A stretch of 64,000 nt of DNA. It comes from Pteria penguin. Its lineage: Eukaryota > Mollusca > Bivalvia > Pterioida > Pteriidae. The DNA lies in the NCBI GenBank assembly GCA_035048485.1, contig CM068586.1, positions 27,918,349-27,982,348 of the forward strand. Reading direction: 5' to 3'. This document shows positions 10,734-23,491 of the stretch, piece by piece (the first letter of the stretch is position 1; each line of letters opens with the position of its first letter). A program made the translations under genes and the position numbers. A model generated the notes under the pieces. The model saw only the letters and a list, made by a program, of their open reading frames with translations, searched no databases and was not told where the DNA came from.

Positions 10734-13700
10734 TTTGTTTGTTTGTTTGTTTTTGTATTATGTAGAATCGGCATACAGGAATTTGTCATTTTTCATTCTT
10801 ATTAAGATTCGGGTCAGAAAAAAGAGAGAAACAGCGTATGTATTATGTCAATACCAACCGGCAACTTTAGAAAAAAAAATGAAGCAGCAAGATCCGACAG
10901 TTTGGGGCAACAAAATGGTCTGACGAAATCTTCCAATAAAACTGCAGCAAGAACATTCAGTCCTGATGATATCGTACTGAAATAAATTTATGTATTAATC
11001 GAATAATAATAATAATAATAAGTCTCTGAAATGTAATACAGACATTGATCTTATGTAGCCATCCATTTTGCCTCCGTGAAATAATTCAAATTATGTAGTT
11101 TTAGTTTTCAGTAAACTTTATCCAAATAATGTTCACTTCTTCTGAGGGAAAGAAAAAAAAAGAATGACAGAAAGACAGAAAGAGGATATTTTGTTTTGAA
11201 TCAGATATTATTTTAACCTCTAATTTCCGCTGAAAATACATGATAAAAAAAGTCCGGGCAAACCGTGAAGGTCCCCAAGTAAATCCATTGTAAAAAAGGC
11301 AGTAATGACTATAAAATTCTAACTCCTATAGGTGTTTTATAGAGGAATCGTTCAGAAAGTTGATTTATGTAAACCATTGTGTGGTTGCATACATTGCATT
11401 CAAGACACAAATTTCATTTGATCTAATGTACTACGTCTTTAAAACATCAAAGATGGGACATGGGTCAAGACCTCTCCTAACCTAGGATAGGCCTATTCGA
11501 GGTCCTTTTATAATGTACTAAATGTCTTAAGTTCTTGAATGTTCTTATTCGATATATTGGCTATTACAAACGTGTGGCGTCATATCAGTTCTTTATTTGT
11601 TTTCTGATGTCAAATGATATACAGGTATATTTTAGGAAATCCCATTTAAAGATAAATATAAAACAGATAAAAATGTTTGAACTATTTCAATTTAGGACAA
11701 CTTTGTTCATTTCCCATGATCACTACTCATTTATGATAATAGGACAGTTTGTTCACATTCTTATGCATGTTTGATTTTATTCTTCTTTTGTTTTGTGTTC
11801 AATTAGGTACCGTTGATTCTCTCATTTATGAGATTTCAGATGAGATATGATAAGGCCTAACAGTTTGGACTAGTTCAAGTGACATAAAGGATTCTCAGAA
11901 AAGTCTTAGTAACTTATTAGAGACAAGTGACTTGTTATTATATTTATTAAATACCTGGTCCTATTTGTTGATGATTTTGACAGGCTCACAAGTTGCATAA
12001 TTAGCATTCATGACCACGCTCTCTGGGCACACTAATGACAGTATGACCTCCATGAATGGCACATTAAGGGGCATAGCCCTGATAAATACAAAACGTCCTA
12101 TATAGTTGATGTCTTATCTTAGTTTTGCACAATGCCATCTGAGAGGAGAGCATTATAAATTTATCTTTGAATAGACACATGTTATGATAAACTGGATGAT
12201 CACACGTTAAAAATTATAATGAAGACAAAATACAGTATTGGTGCTGTAGTTATTATTGAAGCTTAATAAGCTCAATAGATCAAGGGACCTTCTGTATCAT
12301 TATTTGTTATAAATCTTATACACAACCAAGTATATTCATTGTGAAACAAAAAGCTCATTTAAACTTAATTTACAGGATATCCTACACTTTCGCTCTCCAT
12401 AAGGTAGGTATAGACATTGCTCTCTGGATTTTTGCGTGGTTGATACCATATACAGCACTCCATAGGAAACAGTATCGATACTGAATGACAAGGTTTAGAT
12501 TGATTGGTCAGCAATGCATATGAAAGGTAAATTTAGTTTTACTCTTATACTAAACGTTCTCATTTCTGATTGACATATTCTACTACTTAAACGTTCTAAA
12601 ATTTATACCGAAAACTGATTTTAGAGATCCTAGCTACGCAGGAAACAGTTACTCTTCCCAAGCACGTGATTGAACCTCTGTCAGGGGTCCATGAACAGTC
12701 AAGCGTTATAAAGACGGCAACATTCAGCATAATCAGATTGACTGACCGAGCGGTATATGATTATTGATTTATATTTAACTGACAGACCAGTCATTTAACC
12801 CCTTATATACATTAGCAACATATCATCTGGTCAACATATAATGATCTAGCTCGCTGTTTAGCCGTATGACACTTGATGTAAAGAGATTCTTTGATGTAGT
12901 TGATTTAGAAATCATCTGACCTTTGATTTAATTGATCAGCCAATAACCTTACCCTTAGATAAAAGGAACAATTACAATGATATGCTAAAATTACATAGCA
13001 ATTCTTCTTACGTATTTGTTTTAGTGGCTATTCACTCAATGAACTGAATTCGTTAATTTGCTCCAGCTATTTCCCAGCCTTGCTACATCCACCCACGCGT
13101 GACGATCCTTCAATCAAAAGAGTTAGCATATCCGCAAACATGAAAAATATCAGTCCATACTGCTGATTTCATTCCACCATGTAAAGACACACGATTATTC
13201 TATACATTATTCAGATCTTATTATGGGAAATACCGGCTATAATCTGGTTAAGCGGCGTTCAAGCCATTATAATTGCTCCTATTCTAGAAAGTAGCTTACT
13301 GACGACGTTTTTGGGGGGTGGGGGTCGGGTTTTTTTCTTTCTTTCTTAGAACTTAGAACTTTGCCACGGCCTGCCATGATCCAAAATCTTTCTATATGAT
13401 GATAGCAATTCTAGTAAGGCTTTTATACCGGCTACACAAGAACAGCGGAAACTGTTGGTCATGACCGATTCTTAATTTTGCAATAAATCATTTAGATGCA
13501 TTCACATAAAACAAGAATATGACCATTAAATGATGCCATTTGAATTTGTGTACCATAAGTGGAATGAAATAAAAAGTAGCTATATAAAATATCTACACTG
13601 ACACATACTAGTACGAATATAAACCAGTTCAATTTGCCTCTGTTTTTAAACCTGCAATTAGACAAAAACAAAACAAGAAAAAGAAAGAAAAAACTTCTGT

Positions 13701-14550
13701 GATGACTTTGATATATAAAATTTATAAATTAGAATATAGAGAAATTGGTACATGAACGTATTTTGTTATACATTTTATGTAATTATGACGATTATTATGA
13801 AACTTCTACAGAGGAAAGCATAGTTACCAGAGTTGTATAAAAGATACAGACACCACCGACAGCACAAATCGAGCCCTACAACGAAAGACCAGTCACTAAA
13901 ATATAAACATAAACAATATGTGCTTCTGAAATGTTTACACCCCGGCAACATCAATTTTGCTTTAATGAAGCAAAAAGCCCTGAAACCGAAAGTTGCAACT
14001 TATATCATCCCCGTAAAGACTTATCCTTTTGAATAATCGACCTTATATAGATTTTCCTCTGTCGAAACGGGTAATTCTGTATATACAGAAAGTCCCTCAA
14101 TACAGTGTCAGCACAGATTTTCTCTCGTTCTATTCATAAAACGAAACAATAGAGGAGGTAACAAGATTCAGACTGTATTTTGAGTATACTTTTATATCCC
14201 CTCGAAATGCTTGCCCACGTTCTTCCTAAATATCTTTTAAAAATAAGATAGCAACCTTTTAAAAATTACGACAACATTAAAGTTTTTAAATTAATTCCGT
14301 TTTAAAAATGTATTCTAAAAAGTGAAAATGGTGATTGGCGATACATTTTCAAATTAAAAAGAAATACGTAAGAAGTATTTATCTTTCATGTTTTTAAATT
14401 TTTTATCTGTTATTTTATTTATTCATTTATATATTATTATTACTATAATTTTCATAATTAAGGTCAAATGATATTGATATTCGAACTAGAATTGATTTTG
14501 TTTCCGGAAGGGGAAAATCGTGTTGAAGATAATTTATCCTTGGTCGTTTT

Positions 14551-14565
14551 TCCCATTTGTGTGTG

Positions 14566-14625
<60 letters not shown>

Positions 14626-14661
14626 TGTGTGTGTGTGTGTGTTTGTTTGTTTTGTTTTGTT
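14551..14661 (+). repeat. (TG)n microsatellite
   Basis: Long uninterrupted GT repeat with a few C and A interruptions, ending in GTTTGTTTGTTTTG. Overlapping frames rich in Cys/Val or Thr/His are artefacts of it. Confidence 0.95.
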
Positions 14662-14884
14662 AGGTTCTGTTCGGTGGGGTATGGGCATGTTACTGTGGGG
14701 GATCTATACAGGGGTATAATCTATGCTGCAATACTGGGACAGAGAAACAGACAGTAGGACGTTTTGAATCAATTTATGTCCCTGACTCTTTCTAGAATAT
14801 TGCTTAGACATTACTGAAAATGCAAAGGTCTTATATGAGAACTACGACATTTATTTACCTGCGTTCAATGCCAAAGAAGGTCTA

Positions 14885-17800
14885 TTTAAATGTTAAAAGT
14901 ATTTCAAAATGTGGCAACTAAGATGTTTACTTGTAAAAATTGCCATGAACAGGTATATGAGGTGAAATTCATTCATGCACAGGTAAACTGTATATTGAAC
15001 GAGATGACGCACATGTGAGATAGGAAATCATTCCGAAGAACTTATTGTGTTGACATGGTTTTTCTTCAAAAATAGATGAATAGGATTGTGGGTATATTTG
15101 TCTCGCTTGATGTGTTGTGGTGTCGAAGTTAGTCACACCGACAGAGGGGGGCAGAGGCGAAATTAGCTGAGGATATTTATAAACCTAAAAAAGTTTTCCA
15201 TTTCACACTAAATATTTAATTATTATTCATTTTTAATTTATTTCAAAGTAAGATTAACTTTCATAATACGATTAAATCATGATATTTTTCTTCTAGAACA
15301 AATTAATTGTCCTATCATATTTTCATAAGATATTTTTTCGCTTTTTCTTTACATTGTTGAGCTTATTTACCCCTTCCCCCTTTTCCAAAGAGTGTTGACA
15401 AATGTTTTATTTTCCCCTTGGCTTTATGCTGTGTAATCAGGGTACACATAACCTCTACACAGTATAAATCCAGATTCACTGCGTGTGTACAGATTTGCAA
15501 TGTTTAACAGGCATCTGAGAGTTTTGTGTATTTGTGACAGTTACGGCTCGCTAAACAGGAGATGTTTGATCCTCTCCAGCATCTGCCCTCACTTCTGAAT
15601 CCTAGTAGGGTTGTCGGCATTGATACATTGTTCTCAGTTCTACAGTGACGGAGTTTTGTAACTAAGAAATGAAATGTTTCCCAAATTATACCTCATTAAA
15701 CCAATGTTTTATTTTACAATTCCATTTTCATTCTTTAAAACATTTTTTTAATTCGGACGATTTTGCACAGAGTATACATTCCCAGCAGTTTGCATCAGTA
15801 TAATGTTAATATGTCACACAGAGAACTTGGTCCACATACTAATGTTTCAACCTATCTTTATCAAGGCACCGGGTTTGTCTGACATTAATTCCCATGGCAT
15901 ATCTTGCAACTTACAGTACATTCACAGTTCCAGTTCCTGAACTGCTGGTCGGTGATGGTTATAACGGAAAATTTTCTTTCTTTGTTCACCAGTTGGTGAT
16001 ATATTTTACAATCGCAAATTTTCAAAATGACAAAATGTATAAGGAGAACTACTTTTTGAATACCTCGTTTCAGTTACTGAAAATTCTCTTTTGGAGAAAC
16101 AGATATAATTGTCTCAGCGTGAAGTGTACGAGCTGCGGAATTATTTTAGCAGATCTAACGGTCATTTCGTTTCTCTATTATGCAGTTCAACATTACATTG
16201 TTGCGTTAGTGAACAAAGCATAATAATTAACGAGAGTCGTGATTGGCTGATATGATGTAAGGAGAGAGGGACCACTATTTCAATGTATCAGGGGCTCTGA
16301 TTGGATAATTAATAAAAGTAAAGACCGTATCTTTTACATTTATGTTTGTACCCATGTCATGAAAAAGTCTTACCTATACATAAAAGAGGCTGGGATTATC
16401 ATGAAAGATAATGTTACCTTTTTGATTAAATAAACCTCATCATAGTCAAAGGTAGGGTTCAACCCAGAAGGTCATAGTCATGTTATGATAAACTGAGAAT
16501 TCCTTAATCTTCCAAGAATTTAGAAAACAAATTCTTCTCAGATCTTTCCTTTTCCCTTCATCTCCCTCTCTACAGCATTTCTACATTTTTATCCCGAAAA
16601 TGGAAGAAGTCGTTATTCAGTCATTCTTTTTCAGAAAGCAAGAATATGTGTTGAGGACACTGCAAGTCTGCAATGAAGGTGACTGAAAGCCATCAGTTCG
16701 GTAGGTAATGAGTTTTGTCATCTCGGCATACAGTTATGGCAAAAATAAAAGCCATCATATGGCTAATCAAATGGCAGAAACATGTTACATATACAGTTCG
16801 GATTTACTGTCAAGTTTACAAATTTAAAAAATTAACCTCTTAAAAATCTTACAAAAATAATTTGTTTCTCTAAACTCCATATGTTTTTCGAAGACAATTC
16901 TAAGAAGCAGATTGTCAATTTGAAGTAAGATTTTATTAATATGGATACGGTGATCAGGTAACACAATCAAAGTTAAATGAACTTTATAAATGTGCAATAT
17001 ACAAATGTTGAGTAATTTGGACTGTGTAGAATTAACTATATATTGTTTAAATTTTATACATACTTCTTCTATACAAAAGACGGGAAAATGCACACAAAAA
17101 GTGCAACATTCTCATTGTGAGTATTTTGTTTTATTTCATAAGCATCATAGCACTACATTATCACAGATATGTTACAGGCTCTTAAAATCTTGAATAAGCC
17201 AATTTAATTCTCATAATGAATTCTGATTTCAAGCTACCCCAAAAAAACAACATATAGGGGTAAAAGTTTAACTGCCAGTTTGAACCAATTTCAAGTCTTG
17301 ACCACGTTCTATCAGCAGTTTTTGTTAGGAATGTAAAACTTTAAAAATGTTTAGGTATTTGCAATAATTGCTTTTAGTACTTTTTTTCAAGGACCTAAAT
17401 CTCAGAACTGTGGTCTGTAACTTAGATGAAGTTATATATGTCTACAATTCTATGACAAACTGTAGTTGAAAATATGGATGTCCCTGGCGGCAACATATCA
17501 GTAAAAGCTATTATCCTTAAACTAGGCCAAACTTTAGTGTCAAAGTCACACTTTTGGTTCTGGTGGAAAGGTTTTGTCACAGGGGAATGTATATGTGAAA
17601 TATGACAGTCCTAGCAACTACCAAAGATAAACATATTGTTCAGGTTTTTGATATGAAGGTCCAGGTAACAAGGTCATACCGACATAAAGGTCTTGTCACA
17701 AGGAATAGGCAAGTGAATTATAAAAGCCCCATCTCTAACAGTTGAAAAGCTACATGGAATGTTAACGTTTTTCGCTAAAGGCAGACGGTGTGAAATCTAG

Positions 17801-18229
17801 ATGCCCCAAATTTTGGCTTTCAGGGCTATAAAACATTAACTACCTTCCAATTTCTCGAATTTCTCTAGTAATCAGCCATGCAAATGAAAATCATGTCCAA
17901 ACTTTAACAGACCTCGATGTTGGAAGCAACAACAGAACGGTTCTATAACCTTCAAGCAAGAACGTTTCCATCTGGTCAAATAACACGCATCATCATATTA
18001 CCTCGACGAAACAAATTTTATAGTTTAAAGATGCATGTGCCGTACCTGCGTTACCTAGGATTCAATTTTTCGGTGTTGCCTATGATATGAATTTTCAAGA
18101 ATTTTACCAGATAGATACTGGGCCGACAGAGATCTCTTACAGGCAACACATAAATATACTCAAGTTTGAGTTTTGAAAAGCAATGATAACTTTGGATCAA
18201 CTACATCTTCCAACGTTTTGCAAACCTGC
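14885..18229. other. no gene recognised
   Basis: AT-rich spacer. At 15540-15615 there is a diverged copy of the 'CAGGAGATGCTTACTC..GGGCACCTG' tail motif seen with the Penelope-like elements. The 109-codon frame at 15894-16223 shows no motif and no splice context. The 5' exons expected for transporter copy 1 were not found here. Confidence 0.4.
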
Positions 18230-19125
18230 TTATTCACAGGAAATTTTTAGCTTCTGAACATGTTGAAATATCCTTAAGTTATCATCCAAATACCAATATT
18301 TTCATCAGCTGTGATCTTCACTTTTTGACCCAATTCAATATGATTCTTATTCTATTGATAAGTAAGTATATATCCAAAATCGGTTTGAACACGTTAAAAT
18401 GTATCCGAGTTCTCATCCAAGACCAATAATTACAGTCTATTTTCATCAGCTGTGTAAACCGGCCTAGTGGTATCGCGTCGGACTCCTGATCGGGAGGCCG
18501 GGGTCCGAGACCCGCTCTGGCCATGCCGGTGTCATGTCTTTCGGATGAGACGTACAAACCGGGGCCCCGTGTTATGGTATGCATGGCACGTTAAAGATCC
18601 CTCACTGCGTCGGGTGGGTCCGTCGCAAAGGTCAAAATGTGTATGCCCCGCATCAGGCAGATGCCGTCACCATATATGTGAAATATTTGTGCCGTGACGT
18701 AAAACAAAAATCAATCAATCAATCAATCATCAGCTGTGATCTTCACTTTTTGACCCTATTCAAAAGGATTCTTCCTCTATTGACTAAGTAAGTATATATT
18801 CAAAGTCGGTTTGAACATGTTGAAATGTATCTGAGCTCTCATCCAAAAACCAATAATTAAAGTCTACTTTTATCAGCTGTGAGCTTGACTTTTGACCTTT
18901 AATCCCAAAATCAATAAAGTTCTTCCTGTCTTGATAAGTAAGTATATATCCAAATTTACTTTGAATATGTTGAGAGACACTTCATTAATCATCAAGAAAC
19001 CATTTATTATAGTCCTTTCATCAGCTTTGACTTTTTGAAAATAATAGGGTTCTTCCTCTCGTGATAAGGAAGCATATATCCAAAGTTGAAAAGTACTTGA
19101 ATTATCATCCAGAAACCAATATATG
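18230..19125. repeat. satellite-like tandem repeat, about 130-150 bp period
   Basis: Five diverged monomers, each with TCATCAGCTGTGATCTTCAC, a TTGATAAGTAAGTATATATCC core and a GAACATGTTGAAAT end. Landmarks fall at 18254, 18386, 18812, 18963 and about 19083. Taking out the SINE and one target duplicate (284 bp) gives periods of roughly 132, 142, 151 and 120 bp. Confidence 0.75.
18455..18726 (+). mobile_element. tRNA-derived SINE with central domain and (AATC)n tail
   Basis: The head GGCCTAGTGGTATCGCGTC (A-box-like) and GGGGTCCGAGACCCGC (B-box-like) indicate a tRNA-derived pol III promoter. The body contains TTTCGGATGAGACGTACAAACC and GCACGTTAAAGATCCCTC, which recalls the central domains shared by mollusc SINEs (Nin-type). 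The tail is (AATC)n. The 12-bp target duplication TCATCAGCTGTG lies at 18443-18454 and 18727-18738, showing insertion inside a satellite monomer. It is unusually GC-rich for the window and looks recent. Confidence 0.85.
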
Positions 19126-21479
19126 ACGGAAGGACAAGGACGGACGATGCCATACCTGACGGGGCATAAAATTTGGACAAAACATATTGAGGAATAAAGT
19201 CCAGAAGTCCCATAACGTCAGAGTTAAATATTCTCTGAAAGTACACAGATTGTGAGGCTATTACAACAAACAACTGTATGATGTTTGAATTCACAATCTC
19301 AACAATCTCAAGATACAGGGTGACGCATGGACGATGGATGGACATTTGTACACCATAATACATTCGTCAAAGATGGCAAATAAAAATCTAAACAGAAGTT
19401 CCTTGTTGTAAATTTTGGTCTGCTATTTACAGAATAAGACTTGAATTTTGCCGCTGTACAACTATCAGTTATTGCGAAAAAGTAATCACTTATTTTTATA
19501 ATGAAATAAATATTAATCGAGTTAGTAGAATTGAATAAAAAAATTCCCAAGTTTAATTTTTTCTCCGAAAACTTAAGAGAACTGGTTTAGTTGATCCATA
19601 ACCAAACTGAAAGAGTGGCCTTACATACTAATTATGTAGCATCAGACATCCAAGGAATGTTTAATCTGTCTCTGAGCTGTGACGCTCTCCAGTGGAAACC
19701 GCGAATGATGGTTAGCGCTTCATCATTGCTACTTTTCAAAATAAATTTCAGGATTAGCAGTGTATTCTTAATTTATATCAATGGGTTTACCAGTCATACC
19801 TACTGATGAGGGGAATTTTTTTTCTGAAACACAAAAGTGTAGTACAGGACATTTTTTAGATGTATCAATTGTAAAGATGATTTTACACACCTCTTACAAC
19901 AATTTACATACCACTTAATTCAAACAATCTTTCCAAATTTTTTTTTACACCACCAGCCAAAGGGACTAGTCCATCTCGGATATGAACTGATAAAAGTCTT
20001 CAATTCTGATAATTTTTTATTTAAAAATTCTTTTTCTAATCCATGATACAATTAAAGTTTTCAGAAACAGATTTTCACAAGAACTTCCTACTCTTCATGC
20101 CCATTATATTTATTTTAACTGCATTCAAAGAGAACTTCAATGGCACTCATGTTGAAATTATTGTAGTCATGTATACTAACCAGTCTTGTCATGGCATTAA
20201 ATTTTTCATATTTAAAAGCGTTTCATTGTTTATTGACTTAGACGTATCTGCAATCTATCTTTTGATCCAGATAAGATTTTTTTTAATTTTAGCAAGTAAT
20301 ATTTTTATATTTTTAAGTCAGTATGGCGAAACAACCCCTCTCCCAACCCTGTACTAATTTTAATAGTCTGAAACAAAAAGAAAAATATGCATGTTCCCCT
20401 TAATCCAACCAACACTAATGTTTTCTGGTTGTCACGAAACACTGATTCAGTAATAAATAAATTAAAAAACAAATAAACAAACCCAAATAAACAAACCAAA
20501 CAAAACAATTTTTTCCAGCATGTTACAGAAACTGAGAATTTTAGTAGCCTCCTGCAATTGAGATTTTGGAAGAAGTTTTAGTTTTAGTCTTAGTTTGGAC
20601 TGCATCCTGCCTTCAAGGTCAGGATGGACAGACAGACAACTATATACAAATTGATAACACGTATATAAGTTCTAAGATTTATTTCGAAATTTAGAAAAAT
20701 AACGATAACACCACGTTTGTGAATATATATTGTCTTTTATTTCATTATTATTTTTTCTTTAACGAACAAGTACAATTATATAATTTAATTCCCTATGATA
20801 TTTAGACAGAGTGAAATGATTTCAATAACAAATTTATAGATTACACCATCTTTAATGAGGGAAAATATTAATACTCTATTCATAAATTCTGTAAATTTGA
20901 AAGACACGTACACGTATTCCAACGAACTGAAGTGAAAACATCTGTTTCAGCTGTATAACAATAGTCGACACTGACATGCAAACTACACTAGACTAAACAC
21001 GTAACATATTACAAAACTATCCTTTTGTAAAGCTCTTGTGATTCGACTTATGACGTTAAATTCAAATGAAAACCGTCCCTCATTTGATATGCAAATGAAG
21101 AAATGATCGTGTTTGATTGGTGTGGTTTACCGGTTTAGAGGCCAATGGTGTAAAGAGAACAAGGATCAAGAAATTAATCAAGTTAAAATTCACTATTAAC
21201 ACCAATATTACAATCAAATAGATGCAGACATAAAAAAAAAATTATGTGACACACATGAGGCAACCACGTACAACCATCTGAAAGCGAGATTAGGTCACTA
21301 ATCCATAGGAGTCCCGACTGTCAATAACTTTAATGTATATATTAAGAAAGATGTTTTCTTATCAAAATATCGATTTTAACAAAGTTTAGGTGATAAATGT
21401 CAATAAGGCATCTTTGGAAGTTAGAGTTATTTTAAAATCTATCTAAATTGATAAAGATATTAATAGTCTTATATTTATT
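19126..21479. other. no gene recognised
   Basis: AT-rich spacer with scattered short open frames on both strands. None shows a family motif, splice framing or codon pattern that I could support. Confidence 0.4.
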
Positions 21480-22150
21480 CTAACGACTTGGTCGATACCG
21501 CTACTGGTTGACTGTAAGTGCAACAGGATGATCACAAGCCTGGTTTTCAATGTTACTGACCCGAATTATATACTTCAAATTTACAATGACAAAAGTTCGC
21601 AGTTTCTCTCAAACTAAGGAGTATCCCTCTAATGTATGGTTCTCTCCTTTGATTGGTTCTTTGGTTTAAACGTTTAGGCGAATTTGATATTTAGTTTGCT
21701 CTCCAAATGTTAATACTCTCTATTTTTCTCACTCACTTTCTATATGTAATATTCTAATATTTATTTACTCTAATCACTGAGGTTGACATCGCTATTAGTA
21801 GTCTGTTAGTTTACGAGAGTAATCCCAAACCCAGGTTTCAGTGCTTCTGTGCCGACCCGATATACTTACTTTAACTTTACCGGGACAAAAGTTAGTGAGA
21901 TAATCTAAACCAAGCAGATCTCATTCTAGCATAGATCAGTTGTTGTATTGGTTCCTTGGTTTTAATTTTAGGTCACTCGGGCAATTAGCTTGCTCAAATA
22001 TCAACAATTTGGATTTCCACTTTGTCCCTTCACCATCAGTGTAGAGACATATTGTCGAAGTGCACATATAGTGCAACAAATTGATACTCGTAAATATGTT
22101 CTTATATTTAATCTAGATGTGCCTTGAAAATATTAATAAGGTCGAAATAT
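21480..22150 (+). repeat. diverged bivalve ~360-bp repeat, about two units
   Basis: Two old units. The first starts ACTTGGTCGATACCGCTACTGG near 21485 and contains AAACTAAGGAGTATC. The second starts near 21780 (TTGACATCGCTATTAGTAG) and ends GAGACATATTGTCGAAGTGCACATATAGTGCA near 22075. The order of landmarks equals that of the cleaner units at 39341, 59992 and 63377. Confidence 0.6.
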
Positions 22151-22454
22151 TTAGCTTTGGAAATCGATGCATGAAACCCTCTCTGCTATTAAAACACCTA
22201 GTTAGAGTTCATTGTAATCACAACAGGTTTTTGACATTTTCAGTGGACCACTTTTTGCACAAGTATTTTCGAAATTAATAGGATCTTTTTTAAACTTGTC
22301 GATGTTTGAGGGCCAATGGAGAAAAGGTAATCACGAATATGAGACGTGCCTATATTATGAAGAGTATTGTTTTGATCCAGTGAAGAAAATTGCTAATAGC
22401 CTCAAATCTTTTACAAGAGCAACTTGTAGGTAAAAATTTTTCATGAAAGTGAAA

Positions 22455-22640
22455 AACAGTCAGGCATTTGACAACGCTGTATGACACAAATCACCATGGA
22501 CATGCTCACAAAACATGGTAATAGTAGAATATACACGAAAAAAAAATTACAAAAATATTCGATTGTGCGACGCTTATGATACCGACTTAGGACGGTCAAT
22601 TGAAGTAACAAACGTTACTCAATTGGTATGGTTAACCGGT
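22455..22640. repeat. dispersed repeat, also at 38597-38757
   Basis: The stretch ACGCTGTATGACACAAATCACC ... ATATTCGATTGTG ... CCGACTTAGGACGGTCAATTGAAGTAACAAACG recurs almost unchanged at 38597-38757. Shorter pieces are near 6060-6115, 6790-6825 and 42280-42345. It is non-coding and I do not recognise the family. Confidence 0.6.
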
Positions 22641-22656
22641 TTACGGGCGCCCACCT

Positions 22657-23155
22657 TCCAAAAATAAATACACTGAAACAGCTGTCATCCAGATGTTGAA
22701 CTTTCTTATCGATAACATTTTTGTGGTGTTTGGAGGTAAGGTTTTTCAACAAATTGTCGGCATTCCTATGGGCACTAACTGTGCTCTGCTTCTGGCTGAC
22801 ATATTCCTTTACTCATACGAAGCTGAATTCATTCAGTCTTTGCTTTCGCAAGGAAAAAAAAAACAATTGGCTCTTAGCTTCAATTTTATTTACAGATATA
22901 TAAATGACTTGCTTTCAATTAATAATCCTTCATTCGCGGATTACCTTAGCATCATCTATCTAAGTGAACTGGAGGTCAAAAAACCACAGAAAGTAGAAAT
23001 TCTACTTCGTATTTAGATATTATGTTGTCTTTCGACATTAATGGTCAATTGAACACCTCACTGTATGACTAACGTGACGATTTCAATTTCGCTATCACAA
23101 ACTTTCCTTTCATAAGTAGCAACATTCCATCATCGCCCGCATACGGCGTATTCGG
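22657..23155 (+). mobile_element. Penelope-like element fragment A (5'-truncated)
   Basis: Nearly the same as part of element B at 29836-30290. The frame 22693-23016 carries the reverse-transcriptase segment GIPMGTNCALLLADIFLYSY, and the active-site box reads YINDL where element B has YIDDL; the second aspartate position is changed, which should kill polymerase activity. The frame ends early, then a further conserved stretch (YDKRDDF-like, ITNFPF, PAYGVF) follows in other frames. This is a dead 5'-truncated copy. Confidence 0.8.
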
Positions 23156-23254
23156 TAAGATTTCGGTATTCCCGTACTGTTCTTATAAATATTCTTGTAA
23201 TTATTGTGACAAAACATTGTACATTATTCTAAACGTTAGGATTATCTACCAAAT

Positions 23255-23405
23255 GCCCAGCCCTGAGATTGGTTCTTTGTCTCTTACTTGTAGATCATTT
23301 TGGCAATTAATTTCTTTGCAAATGTATATACTTTGGATTTCCACAATTTCAGCCTTGAGAATCACTGAAGAGATGTGGAAAGGCATATATATGTTCATAT
23401 ATTTA
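23255..23405 (+). repeat. partial bivalve ~360-bp repeat unit
   Basis: GATTGGTTCTTTG, CATTTTGGCAATTAA, ATATACTTTGGATTTCCACAATT, GAATCACTGAAGAGATG and the terminal GGCATATATATGTTCATATATTTAT follow the same order as the 3' half of the unit at 63377-63749. Confidence 0.5.
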
Positions 23406-23443
23406 TGATATATGTCTAAGAAATCATTTATTTATGACTTATT

Positions 23444-23491
23444 TAAGTATGAGGCCAGAACAACCAATATGCAAGTCAGAATAACCTATAT
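23444..23491 (-). pseudogene. relic of the Cvsi-like gene's signal-peptide exon
   Basis: On the minus strand this reads like the exon at 32439-32487 (shared TTGGTTGTTCTGG and CTCATACTT). The start codon is ATA followed by TAG, and the donor GTAAG has become ATAAG. Homology to the 5' flank continues to about 23700, including TTATTTCTGAATC. It is a dead duplicate of exon 1 and promoter. Confidence 0.7.

Larger units (their letters stand above)
1731..14884. repeat. segmental duplication, copy 1 (decayed copy)
   Basis: From CGGCTCATATATTCAGATTT at 1731 the sequence runs parallel, in the same orientation, to the sequence starting at 36341. Exons, introns and 3' flank of the SLC5 gene correspond along the whole length. 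Left of 1731 and 36341 the two differ, so this is a breakpoint. The right limit is less clear: the last recognisable homology is the exon relic at 14859-14884. The copy is about 13 kb, against about 26.5 kb for copy 2, because copy 2 took up more mobile elements. Confidence 0.85.
2807..14884 (-). pseudogene. SLC5-family transporter, unprocessed pseudogene
   Basis: Fourteen exon relics match the intact gene at 37392-62814 in the same order, with introns kept. In gene order they are 14859-14884 (partial), 13828-13895, 13036-13178, 12386-12480, 11955-12078, 11218-11306, 10859-10976, 6966-7033, 6372-6456, 5712-5854, 4945-5014, 4174-4274, 3183-3298 and 2807-2932. Stops lie at 13876-13878 (W to stop), 11961-11963, 11220-11222 and 3267-3269 (K to stop). 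There are length frameshifts at 5712-5854 (+1 in a G run), 10859-10976 (+2 in an A run) and 11218-11306. Splice signals are lost at the acceptor near 13179 (CAT instead of TAG) and altered at the donor near 6371. Exons at 13036 and 12386 have lost internal or 5' segments. Relics 6966-7033, 4945-5014 and 4174-4274 remain open. Introns rule out retroposition, so it is a duplicated pseudogene. It cannot make a full transporter. Confidence 0.9.

Noticed and set aside
10363..10923. Phe-rich open frames
   Set aside because: Created by the poly-T region in a pseudogene intron.
14464..14757. Long open frames rich in Cys/Val or Thr/His
   Set aside because: Products of the (TG)n microsatellite in different frames and strands.
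15894..16223. 109-codon open frame
   Set aside because: No recognisable domain, signal peptide or splice context; AT-rich chance frame is more likely.
19804..19845. CTGATGA...GAAAC with a small CAC/GTG hairpin, resembling a hammerhead ribozyme core
   Set aside because: The intervening stem II does not pair properly and no stem I or cleavage triplet fits; chance resemblance.
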